A DNA stretch of 64,000 nt from Sphingomonas sp. GM_Shp_1. Its GTDB lineage: Bacteria > Pseudomonadota > Alphaproteobacteria > Sphingomonadales > Sphingomonadaceae. Of the stretch, positions 1 to 7,170 are shown one piece after another. The notes beneath the pieces are model-generated. The model saw only the letters and a program-made list of their open reading frames with translations, ran no database searches and was not told where the DNA came from. Where the stretch lies: the NCBI RefSeq assembly GCF_026540895.1, contig NZ_JALNUR010000001.1, forward strand, positions 1-64,000. Direction: 5' to 3'. Every line of letters begins with the position of its first letter. Within the stretch, counting starts at the first letter, position 1. The position numbers and the translations under genes were made by a program.

Positions 1-258
1 CTCGGCATCGGGTGTTTCGGTCGTGACGGTGATGACGGTGGGGGGCGGGGTAGTGGTGGTCGTGGTCCGGCGCGTGACGATCCGGCGAGCGGCGCGGGGC
101 GGCGGCGGGCGGTGGACGATCCGCTTCTTCTTAACCTTGGTCTGCTTGACGAGCGGCGGGCGCTGGGGATGGTCCACCATGTGGACGGCCCCGCCGCCGA
201 TCACGGCGCCACCTGCGGCACATGCCGTCAGCTTCGCCAAGGCCATTCGCACTGACAT
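1..258 (-). CDS. Hypothetical Pro/Thr-rich protein, N-terminal part (runs off the window)
   Basis: Only the first 86 codons are inside the window; the gene continues past base 1. The ATG is at 258 and the frame is open to the edge. The N-terminus (MSVRMALAKLTACAAGGAVI) looks like a short Ala/Gly-rich hydrophobic anchor or signal segment, followed by a Lys/Arg-rich patch (KVKKKRIVHR) and a low-complexity Pro/Arg and Thr run (RRTTTTTTPPP). This suggests a membrane-anchored or exported protein with a disordered linker before an unseen C-terminal domain. I do not recognise the family and assign no function. It is transcribed away from dksA. Confidence 0.55.
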   Translation of the reverse strand, partial: MSVRMALAKLTACAAGGAVIGGGAVHMVDHPQRPPLVKQTKVKKKRIVHRPPPPRAARRIVTRRTTTTTTPPPTVITVTTETPDAE

Positions 259-701
259 CGTCACATCCTCAAACCAGGCGGAGGCTCAAACCCGTCGGGG
301 ACGGCGTCGCCGCCCAAGCCGCCCGCACGGCCGCCCCACATGGCCGCCATGTGTTCGCCTCTGTCATTATAGTGACCAAGAAATCCCTAAGGTCCAACCC
401 CGTTCTTCGAAACCGCGTTCAGCTTTGGGATTCGTGCCGGCGGGATCGATTCCGGTTCGAACCGCTCATGCCGTTCGTCACGTGACGATTCGAGGATCGG
501 GTGTGGAAATAGGCCATCTCACTCGGCTTTCGTCCATTTCCCGTTCACCTCGCAATATTATTATAGAAAGAGTGATTACGATGAAATGCCGGTCGCTTGC
601 GGCGGACGGTGGCACCGACTATAGGCGCTCTCGACCATTAGGGGGCGGCCCCGAGGACACGGTGCGGAGCGTCGCACCGACGGGCCCTTTGGGAGAGTGG
701 T
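259..701. other. Intergenic region upstream of dksA
   Basis: This 443-bp stretch lies between two divergently oriented genes. Apart from a promoter-like pair before dksA (listed separately), I see no convincing gene, tRNA or strong repeat. Open frames crossing it have no recognisable product and weak ribosome binding sites. It is locally more A/T-rich around 555-570. Confidence 0.4.
597..625 (+). promoter_or_regulatory. Candidate sigma-70-type promoter for dksA
   Basis: A TTGCGG hexamer at 597-602 is separated by 17 bases from TATAGG at 620-625, giving a plausible -35/-10 pair. It would leave a 5' leader of roughly 70 bases before the dksA ATG at 702. This is inferred from spacing and hexamer match only. 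Confidence 0.35.
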
Positions 702-1163
702 ATGGCGACGGTGTTTAATCGCGTGACGGACTCCACCGGGCCGGATGTGGCCAACGATATCGATGAGAATTATCGTCCCAGCGCGGACGAGCCTTTCATG
801 AGCCTGAAGCAGCAGGCCTATTTCCGGCGCAAATTGCTGGATTGGAAGGAATCGATCCAGCGGGAGGCGCAGGGCACCCTGTCGCAGCTTCAGATCGACT
901 CGCTGCGCGAACCCGATCTGACCGATCGCGCGTCGAGCGAGACGGACTGGTCGATCGAACTTCGCACCCGCGATCGCCAGCGCAAGCTGATCTCGAAGAT
1001 CGACGCCGCGCTGCGTCGGCTGGACGAGGGCGAGTATGGCTATTGCGAGGTGACCGGCGAGCCGATCAGCCTGGGTCGGCTGGAAGCCCGGCCCATCGCG
1101 ACCATGACGGTCGAGGCGCAGGAACGTCACGAGCGGAACGAAAAGGTCTCCCGCGACGACTGA
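702..1163 (+). CDS. dksA: RNA polymerase-binding transcription factor DksA
   Basis: DksA binds the RNA polymerase secondary channel and, with ppGpp, retunes rRNA and amino-acid promoters. The 153-residue product has the coiled coil (about residues 34-105) with the tip motif D72-x-x-D75-x-A77 needed for activity in the family, then the C-terminal zinc-finger region. That region has one cysteine (C115, in YGYCEVTGEPI) instead of the four of E. coli DksA; the sequence otherwise matches the alphaproteobacterial type. The start is set by gggagag about 5 bases before ATG 702. It stands alone. Confidence 0.93.
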   Translation: MATVFNRVTDSTGPDVANDIDENYRPSADEPFMSLKQQAYFRRKLLDWKESIQREAQGTLSQLQIDSLREPDLTDRASSETDWSIELRTRDRQRKLISKIDAALRRLDEGEYGYCEVTGEPISLGRLEARPIATMTVEAQERHERNEKVSRDD

Positions 1164-1351
1164 CGCGCCGTCCCCCGCCGTTTTTTGCCCGGACATCCGG
1201 GCGTTGGCCGGTGGGGCGCGTCGGCGTGGCGCAAACGACTTGCCCCATTCGGCGACAATCTGTTGGGCTCATCCTACATTAAGGAATTGGCAAGACCGTC
1301 GCGGGTAACGCATGGTCGGGCTAGCAAAAACGGGCACCGACGGATTTCGAT

Positions 1352-1759
1352 ATGGACGCGATGAACCGCGAACCCGGCAACGGGACTCAGATGGTGGAAG
1401 ACGACGATTCGGACCGGGCCGATCGCACCGGTCGGCGCGACAGTCTTTTGCTGATGGCGCAGATGACCCTGGCGGGCGACGCCGCGCCGCGCGAAGTGCG
1501 GGTCCGCAACATCTCCGAGGGCGGATTGATGGCCGAACTGCCCCTTGCGGTGGAGATCGGCGCGCCGATCACCTTCGATCTGCGGGGCATTGGCCCGGTC
1601 GCGGGTCGGGTCGCATGGAGCACCCAGGGACGGGTCGGTGTTGCCTTCGACCGGCCGATCGATCCCAAGCTGGTCCGCAAGCCGGTCGGCGGCGGCACCA
1701 CCACGCCGGATTACGCCAAGCCCGCAACGGGGTTGCGCACCCGCCCATTCAGCTACTGA
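1352..1759 (+). CDS. PilZ domain protein (likely cyclic-di-GMP effector)
   Basis: The 135-residue protein is essentially one PilZ domain. Both elements of the cyclic-di-GMP signature are visible: an RxxxR at R25-R29 (RTGRR) and NxSxxG at N53-G58 (NISEGG). It should therefore be able to bind cyclic-di-GMP, though no output domain is attached, so it probably works by contacting a partner. The N-terminal 20 residues are acidic and likely disordered. It is monocistronic between dksA and a convergent small gene, and its target cannot be read from context. Confidence 0.8.
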   Translation: MDAMNREPGNGTQMVEDDDSDRADRTGRRDSLLLMAQMTLAGDAAPREVRVRNISEGGLMAELPLAVEIGAPITFDLRGIGPVAGRVAWSTQGRVGVAFDRPIDPKLVRKPVGGGTTTPDYAKPATGLRTRPFSY

Positions 1760-1917
1760 GGGCTATCCGAAATTTTTTTGGGGGATGACCATCGCTTTGG
1801 TGGTCGTCTCTCATCGATGGAGGGGCGGGGCAGGGGCCCTTTCGACCCGATCATCTTGGCCCTGAAAGCGGGGCCAAAGGCCGCGGCGGGTCCGACGACC
1901 CGCGCGGCCAGCCAAGG

Positions 1918-2073
1918 CTATAGGCCTTGCATCTCTTCCTTCAGCTTCAGCTTCTGCTTCTTGAGATCCGCCAGAATCCGAGTGTCCGGCACGGGACGCT
2001 GCGACTCGGCGCTGATTCGCCGATCGAGCGTGGCGTGCTTGGTCTCCAGGGCCGTTTGATGCGCCGTATACAT
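1918..2073 (-). CDS. DUF465 (YdcH-like) small protein
   Basis: A 51-residue protein beginning MYTAHQTALETKHATLDRRI and ending in a Lys-rich amphipathic helix (ADLKKQKLKLKEEMQGL), the hallmark of DUF465/YdcH proteins: small helical hairpins with a KxxKLxLKDE-like C-terminus. An AGGAG lies about 9 bases before the ATG at 2073. Function in the family is poorly defined. A second family member lies 514 bases away on the other strand (2587-2784), so the two are divergently transcribed. Confidence 0.75.
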   Translation of the reverse strand: MYTAHQTALETKHATLDRRISAESQRPVPDTRILADLKKQKLKLKEEMQGL

Positions 2074-2211
2074 AGGGCTTCAACTCCTGTCCTTGCTGTG
2101 GGGAAGGAAGTAAATCACCAAATCGGCCATCTGTCCCCCCTCTTTTTAACAGAATCGACCGACCGAGCGATTTGGACGGATGACATGTTGCCACCCTATG
2201 CCCCTCTCTTC

Positions 2212-2412
2212 CGTCTCCCCTCATGGAGGGGAGAGGGTTGCGCAGACTTAGGCTTTGCGCAGCAAAGGCTTAGTCGGAGCTGGGTGAGGGGTGTGCGCTC
2301 GAAGAGCGCGCGAGCCTGCGGCTCGCTCGACCCCTCACCCAAGCTGCGCTAGCCAGCAGGCTGGCAAGCTCCGCTAACCCTCTCCCCTGTCCAGGGGAGA
2401 GGGAAGAAGGAA
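2212..2412. repeat. Large nested palindromic repeat between the two DUF465 genes
   Basis: The stretch is bounded by CTCCCC/GGGGAGAGGG hairpins at both ends (about 2213-2237 and 2377-2412) arranged as an inverted pair. An inner inverted pair, GGGTGAGGGG and CCCCTCACCC, flanks a GC-rich core containing gcgctcgaagagcgcgcgag. It could fold into a long cruciform or RNA hairpin and resembles intergenic repeats of high-GC proteobacteria. It differs in sequence from the CCTCCACC family elsewhere in the window. Confidence 0.6.
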
Positions 2413-2586
2413 TGGCAAGAATGTCGATGGGCCCTGGCCATGGGGCGGCAGGCGGGCCGGGGTTCGGCTCCACAATGGGCCGCCCATAACGGCCATTGCC
2501 GTTTACCGGACCGGACCCTAGAGGGGCGGACGGACGCCGGAGTTTCCGGGCGTCGGCTCATCGGGAACCCGTCGGAGGGGAGCAGG

Positions 2587-2784
2587 ATGGACGTCACGCT
2601 GGCGCGCGCGCGGATCGACATGTTGCGTGTGGAGCATCGCGATCTCGACGATGCCATTTCGGCGCTGTTGATGGCGCCGACCCCCGATCAGTTGCAGATC
2701 GCCCGGCTGAAGAAGCGCAAGCTGCGGTTGCGCGATGAACTGGCGGAACTGGAGGATCGGCTGATCCCCGACATCATCGCCTGA
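2587..2784 (+). CDS. DUF465 (YdcH-like) small protein, second copy
   Basis: A 65-residue protein, MDVTLARARIDMLRVEHRDL at its start, with the family's C-terminal signature IARLKKRKLRLRDELAELED and a short extension (RLIPDIIA). It is predicted to be almost all helical. A strong purine-rich site (ggaggggagcagg) directly precedes ATG 2587, which is why I reject the longer open frame beginning at 2440. It is a paralogue of the protein at 1918-2073 but clearly diverged, so not a recent duplication. Confidence 0.78.
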   Translation: MDVTLARARIDMLRVEHRDLDDAISALLMAPTPDQLQIARLKKRKLRLRDELAELEDRLIPDIIA

Positions 2785-2856
2785 CCGCGCCGTATTGGAG
2801 CATCTTATAGGACACCGCCACTTGTCAGGGGCTGGGCTCCGTGCGAGCGTCCGCTG

Positions 2857-3318
2857 ATGCTGCGTTTTACTTTCGACAGCCATTTCCAGAGGCGGCTGAT
2901 CGACAGCCTTTACGCCGAGGCGATGATCCTGGCCGAGGCGTCGCGCGGCTATTTCGACGGGATAGGGCGGGAGGAGCGTGACGCGCTGGGGCCGGTCCAA
3001 CGCGTGAGTTTCTCGTGTGAGTCGGTGAAGGTAACGACACGGCTGATGCATGTCCTCACCTGGCTGTTGACCCAGCGCGCGGTCGATGCGGGCGAACTCC
3101 ACTGGACCGAGGCGAGGCTGCCGGCGCGGCGACTGGCGCGTTCGCCCGAGTCGGATATGCGGCAGGTCGGCCAGCTTCCTTCGCGGGCGCTCAGGCTGAC
3201 CCAGGCCAGTATCGACCTGCACGGCCGGGTCGAACGGCTCGACGTGATGGCCGACAGCGCGCTGCGGACGATGAGCCCGGTTCGCCTGCTTCAGGCCCGG
3301 TTGAGCCGGGCCTTCTAA
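2857..3318 (+). CDS. rcdA: RcdA-like protein (DUF1465), regulator of CtrA degradation
   Basis: The 153-residue product matches the DUF1465 family that includes Caulobacter RcdA, an adaptor for ClpXP degradation of the cell-cycle regulator CtrA. The diagnostic central block is VTTRLMHVLTWLLTQRAVDA (about residues 58-77), followed by a Leu/Arg-rich helix near the C-terminus (SRALRLTQASIDLHGRVERL). By analogy it would control timed proteolysis at the cell pole, but CtrA itself is not in this window. The last 4 bases overlap the convergent nitronate monooxygenase gene. Confidence 0.78.
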   Translation: MLRFTFDSHFQRRLIDSLYAEAMILAEASRGYFDGIGREERDALGPVQRVSFSCESVKVTTRLMHVLTWLLTQRAVDAGELHWTEARLPARRLARSPESDMRQVGQLPSRALRLTQASIDLHGRVERLDVMADSALRTMSPVRLLQARLSRAF

Positions 3319-4268
3319 CCCAGCAGCCGCGCGCGCGCCGCCGTATATTGGCGGGCAAGCGTTGCCACGCGCTCGGCGGCGGGTTCGATCCCGTCGATCG
3401 CGCCGATCCCCTGGCCAGCACCCCAGATATCGCGCCAGGCCTTCGCCGCCTGCCCGCCGCCGAAGTTCATCGCCGCCGCATCCCCTTCGGGCAGATGGTC
3501 GGGATCGAGACCCGCCGCCAGGATCGAGGCGCGCAGGTAATTGCCATGCACGCCGGTGAACAGGCTGGAATAGACGATGTCGCTGGCCCGGCCATCGACC
3601 ACCGCCTGCTTGTAGGCCGCCGCCGCATTCGCCTCGACGGTCGCGATGAAGGGCGAGCCGATATAGGCCAGGTCGGCGCCCATCGCCTGCGCGGCCAGGA
3701 TCGCATCCCCCGTCGCGATGGATCCCGCCAGCGCCAGCGGACCGTCGAACCATTGACGGATTTCCTGCACCAGCGCGAAGGGAGAAAGCCGTCCGGCATG
3801 ACCGCCCGCACCCGTCGCCACCGCGATCAGGCCGTCCGCGCCCTTCTCCACCGCCTTGCGCGCGAAGCGGTCGTCGATCACGTCGTGCAGGGTGATGCCG
3901 CCCCAGGCGTGAACCCCCGCATTCACATCCTCGCGCGCGCCCAGCGAGGTGATGACGATCGGCACCTTCCACTTGGCACAGACCGCCAGATCGGCCTCCA
4001 GCCGGTCGTTGGAACGGTGGACGATCTGGTTGACCGCGAAGGGCGCGGCGGGGCGGTCGGGATGCGCCCGGTCGTGCCCGGCCAGTTCCTCGGTGATCCG
4101 GTGCAGCCACTCGTCCAGCAGGCTGACGGGCCGGGCGTTCAGCGCCGGAAAAGAGCCGACGATCCCCGCCTTGCACTGGGCGATGACGAGATCGGGATTG
4201 GAAATGATGAACAGCGGCGACCCGATGACAGGGAGGGCCAGGCGACTCAGGGCAGGGGGCAGGCTCAT
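3315..4268 (-). CDS. Nitronate monooxygenase
   Basis: A 317-residue FMN-dependent TIM-barrel enzyme of the nitronate monooxygenase (2-nitropropane dioxygenase) family, oxidising propionate-3-nitronate and similar nitronates. Visible motifs are the N-terminal SPLFIISNPDLVIAQCKAGI block and the FMN-phosphate/catalytic segment GAGGHAG (residues 153-159, with H157 as the likely catalytic base), then GADLAYIGSPF. The start ATG at 4268 lies directly after a palindromic operator-like sequence (4272-4294). The physiological substrate is unknown; many sphingomonad homologues sit near acyl-CoA metabolism genes, which are not seen here. Confidence 0.88.
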   Translation of the reverse strand: MSLPPALSRLALPVIGSPLFIISNPDLVIAQCKAGIVGSFPALNARPVSLLDEWLHRITEELAGHDRAHPDRPAAPFAVNQIVHRSNDRLEADLAVCAKWKVPIVITSLGAREDVNAGVHAWGGITLHDVIDDRFARKAVEKGADGLIAVATGAGGHAGRLSPFALVQEIRQWFDGPLALAGSIATGDAILAAQAMGADLAYIGSPFIATVEANAAAAYKQAVVDGRASDIVYSSLFTGVHGNYLRASILAAGLDPDHLPEGDAAAMNFGGGQAAKAWRDIWGAGQGIGAIDGIEPAAERVATLARQYTAARARLLG

Positions 4269-4271
4269 GCC

Positions 4272-4294
4272 TTGACGATAACGTAAACGTTAAC
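4272..4294 (-). promoter_or_regulatory. Candidate LiuR/PsrA-type operator upstream of nitronate monooxygenase
   Basis: The 23-bp sequence contains the motif aacgtaaacgtt and resembles the TTTACGTnnACGTAAA-type boxes described for the MerR-family regulator LiuR and related fatty-acid/branched-chain degradation regulators. It sits 4 bases upstream of the nitronate monooxygenase ATG and also within the divergent region before the M1 peptidase. Binding is inferred from motif resemblance only. Confidence 0.35.
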
Positions 4295-4400
4295 CCTGTC
4301 CAGCGTTCGCCGATGTGACAAAGTGACATCAGCGTCATTTGCTTTGGCGTGGCGAGCGCGTAGAGATCGGGCCATCCTGAAATGAGAGGCCCAGATCGCC

Positions 4401-6986
4401 ATGAAGTCCGCTTTTTCGGTCCTGCTTGCGTTGACCGTGTCCACCCCGGCGCTCGCGGCGGGCCAGTTGCCCCAGACGGTGGCGCCGGTGCTGTACGACA
4501 TCACGGTGCGCCCCGATGCGAAGGCGATGACCTTCGCCGGTGAGGAAACGGTCGATGTCGATGTGCGCCAGGCGACCGCGACCATCGTCCTGAACGCCGC
4601 CGACCTGACGATCACCCGCGCGACCTTCGACGGCAAGCCGGTGCCCTTCGCGCTCGACAAGGATGCGCAGACGCTGACCCTGACGCTGCCTCAGGCGGCG
4701 AGTGTGGGGCGGCACAAGGTCGGTTTCGCCTGGACCGGCACGATCAACCGCTCGGCCAATGGTCTCTTCGCGATCGACTATAGCAATGCCGATGGCAGCC
4801 CGTCGCGGATGCTGGCGACCCAGTTCGAGGCGCCCGATGCCCGCCGCTTCGCGCCGATGTGGGACGAACCCGCCTTCAAGGCCAAGTTCCGCCTGACCGC
4901 CACCGCGCCCAAGGGGCAGCGCGCAATCAGCAACATGCCCGCATCCTCGATCACGCCACAGGCCGATGGGACGCAACTGTACCGCTTCAACGAGACGCCC
5001 GTCATGTCGAGCTATCTGCTCTATTTCGGATCGGGCGATCTGGACCGAAAGACGGTGAATGCGAACGGCGTCGAGATCGGCGTGGTCAGCCGCAAGGGCG
5101 TGGTCGACCAGGGTGATTATTCGCTGGCCTCGGCGTCCAGGCTGCTGGCCTATTACAACGACTATTTCGGCACGCCCTATCCGCTGCCCAAGATGGACAT
5201 GATCGCGGGGCCGGGTTCCAGCCAGTTCTTCGGCGCGATGGAGAATTGGGGCGCGATCTTCTATTTCGAGAATGAACTGCTCTTCAATCCGCAGGTGATG
5301 ACCGAGAGCAACCGCCAGCGCATCCATACCGTCGTCGCGCATGAGATGGCGCACCAGTGGTTCGGCGACCTCGTCACCATGCGGTGGTGGGACGATCTGT
5401 GGCTGAACGAGGGCTTCGCGTCGTGGATGGAGGGCAAGGCCAGCAACGACCTGAACCCGAGCTGGAAGGCCGCCGCCGCCAATATCGCGGGCGAGCGCGA
5501 GTCCGCCATGGGCATCGATGCGACCGCCGCGACCCATCCGATCATCCGCAAGATCGAAACCGTCGACCAGATCGGCGAGGCGTTCGACAGCATCACCTAT
5601 CTGAAGGGGCAGGCGGTGATCGGGATGATCGAATCGACGCTGGGTGCGGACACGTTCCGCAAGGGCATCCGCGCCTATATGGCGAAATACAAATATCAGA
5701 ACACCGTGACCGACCAGCTTTGGGAGGAATTGTCCAAGGCGTCGGGGACGAACATCGCGACCATCGCGCATGACTTCACCTTGCAGGGCGGCGTGCCGCT
5801 GATCACCCTGTCGGGTTCGCGTTGCGAGGGGGGCAAGACGGTCGCGATGCTGTCGCAGGGCCGCTTCGGCCTGGACGAGGCATCCAAGGCTCCGCAGACC
5901 TGGCATGTGCCGATCCGCGTCGCGACGATCGGCGGCGGCGAGACCAGCGCCGTCGTCACCGGTGCGGCCCCCGCACCGGTCAGCGTCGGCGGCTGCGGCA
6001 CTCTGGTCCTGAACCGGGGCAAGGGCTCCTATACCCGCGTCATGTACGACGATGCGGGCCATGCCGCGATCGTGCGCGACTATGCCAAGCTGTCGCTGGA
6101 GGACCGGCTGGGCACGCTGGGCGACGATTATGCGCTGGCGGCGGGCGGCTATCAGGATCTGGGCCGCTGGTTCGACCTGATGGCGCGGGTGCAGCCCGAG
6201 GCCGATCCGCTGGAATGGGATGCGGTCACGGGCGAATTGTCGCGTCTGGACGGCCTTTACGAAGGCACGCCGCTCGAAAAGCCGTTGCGCGCGAAGATCG
6301 CCGCGATCCTGTCGCCGGTGCTGGCGCGTGTCGGGTTCGAGGCGAAGCCGGATGAGGGCGCACTCGTCTCCAACCTGCGCGAGACGCTGATCGGTCGGCT
6401 GGGCACCAGCGGTGACGAGATGGTGGCGGCGCGGGCGCGGGGCTATGTCACCGCGCTGGCCAAGAACCCCAACGCCATTCCCGCCGCGATCCGCCAGCCG
6501 ATCCTGGCGACCTATGCGACCCGCGCGACGCTCGCCGAATGGGACCGGCTGTACGAACTGGCCAAGGAAGAGCGCAATCCGGTGGTGAAGAACCGCTATG
6601 TCTCGCTGCTGGGCTATGCCGAGGACGAGGCTGCGGCGCGTCGGGCGCTGAGCGTGTTGAAGAACGACACCTTCACCCCGCCGCAGCGCGCGGCCCTGCT
6701 CCGCTCGATCGCGGGGGCGCATCCCGATATGGCGTTCGACTGGGCGGTCGCGAACAAGGCGCTGGTCGACAGCTTCCTGGAAGAGAGCAACCGTGCGACC
6801 TTCATCGTCGGGCTGGGCGCGGGCTCGAACGATCCGGCCATGCCCGGCAAGATCGAAAGCTGGGCCGCCGCCAACCTGCCCGAAGGCTCGCGCGGCGGCG
6901 CCAAGCGCTCCATCGCGCAGATCGCGGTGCGCAAGGCGGTTGCCGAACGGCTGAAGCCTGCCGTGGAGGCCTGGCTGGCGCGCTGA
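4401..6986 (+). CDS. Exported M1-family aminopeptidase (ERAP/PepN-like)
   Basis: An 861-residue zinc metallopeptidase removing N-terminal amino acids from peptides. It begins with a clear Sec signal peptide (MKSAFSVLLALTVSTPALAA), so it acts in the periplasm or outside. The exopeptidase motif GAMEN is at 278-282, the zinc motif HEMAH at 314-318 and the third ligand E337 in WLNEGF. The N-terminal beta domain precedes the catalytic core, and an ERAP1-like helical C-terminal domain fills about residues 540-861. Length and order match bacterial two-domain M1 enzymes. It is followed by a palindromic repeat and another exported peptidase, so both may serve peptide scavenging. Confidence 0.93.
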   Translation: MKSAFSVLLALTVSTPALAAGQLPQTVAPVLYDITVRPDAKAMTFAGEETVDVDVRQATATIVLNAADLTITRATFDGKPVPFALDKDAQTLTLTLPQAASVGRHKVGFAWTGTINRSANGLFAIDYSNADGSPSRMLATQFEAPDARRFAPMWDEPAFKAKFRLTATAPKGQRAISNMPASSITPQADGTQLYRFNETPVMSSYLLYFGSGDLDRKTVNANGVEIGVVSRKGVVDQGDYSLASASRLLAYYNDYFGTPYPLPKMDMIAGPGSSQFFGAMENWGAIFYFENELLFNPQVMTESNRQRIHTVVAHEMAHQWFGDLVTMRWWDDLWLNEGFASWMEGKASNDLNPSWKAAAANIAGERESAMGIDATAATHPIIRKIETVDQIGEAFDSITYLKGQAVIGMIESTLGADTFRKGIRAYMAKYKYQNTVTDQLWEELSKASGTNIATIAHDFTLQGGVPLITLSGSRCEGGKTVAMLSQGRFGLDEASKAPQTWHVPIRVATIGGGETSAVVTGAAPAPVSVGGCGTLVLNRGKGSYTRVMYDDAGHAAIVRDYAKLSLEDRLGTLGDDYALAAGGYQDLGRWFDLMARVQPEADPLEWDAVTGELSRLDGLYEGTPLEKPLRAKIAAILSPVLARVGFEAKPDEGALVSNLRETLIGRLGTSGDEMVAARARGYVTALAKNPNAIPAAIRQPILATYATRATLAEWDRLYELAKEERNPVVKNRYVSLLGYAEDEAAARRALSVLKNDTFTPPQRAALLRSIAGAHPDMAFDWAVANKALVDSFLEESNRATFIVGLGAGSNDPAMPGKIESWAAANLPEGSRGGAKRSIAQIAVRKAVAERLKPAVEAWLAR

Positions 6987-6990
6987 TCGT

Positions 6991-7118
6991 CCCTCCACCA
7001 CCCGGCGTTGCCGGGTGGTCCCCCTCCCCAGGCAAAGCTTGGGGAGGATTTGGACAACCTCATTCCTCTCCAAGCTTTGCTTGGGAAGGGGGACCATTGC
7101 GCCAGCAATGGTGGAGGT
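6991..7118. repeat. CCTCCACC-family composite palindromic repeat, copy A
   Basis: Two inverted modules back to back. The first reads CCTCCACCA, a small stem-loop (cccggcgttgccgggt), GGTCCCCCTCCCC and a stem on aagctt; the second is the reverse arrangement ending in ggtggagg. It lies between the M1 and S10 peptidase genes, starting 5 bases after the M1 stop codon. The other copies start at 10213, 34653, 36635, 46511 and 49935. Confidence 0.75.
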
Positions 7119-7170
7119 GCCAGGCCCCTCATGCTCGAACCCCTTGCCTTGCCTTCAAAAACGCGGAACG

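Noticed and set aside
1187..1202. Terminator after dksA (gcccggacatccgggc)
   Set aside because: The T-run precedes the hairpin in the direction of transcription, so it is not a standard terminator.
2518..4338. A 606-codon minus-strand frame across nitronate monooxygenase and the rcdA-like gene
   Set aside because: It is in a different frame from the true monooxygenase gene and has no domain; it runs antisense through the rcdA-like gene and the second DUF465 gene.
4335..7097. A 920-codon open frame on the minus strand across the M1 peptidase gene
   Set aside because: It is an antisense shadow caused by high GC; the plus strand has a clear M1 peptidase with all catalytic motifs, and the shadow protein is Arg/His/Gly-rich with no domain.
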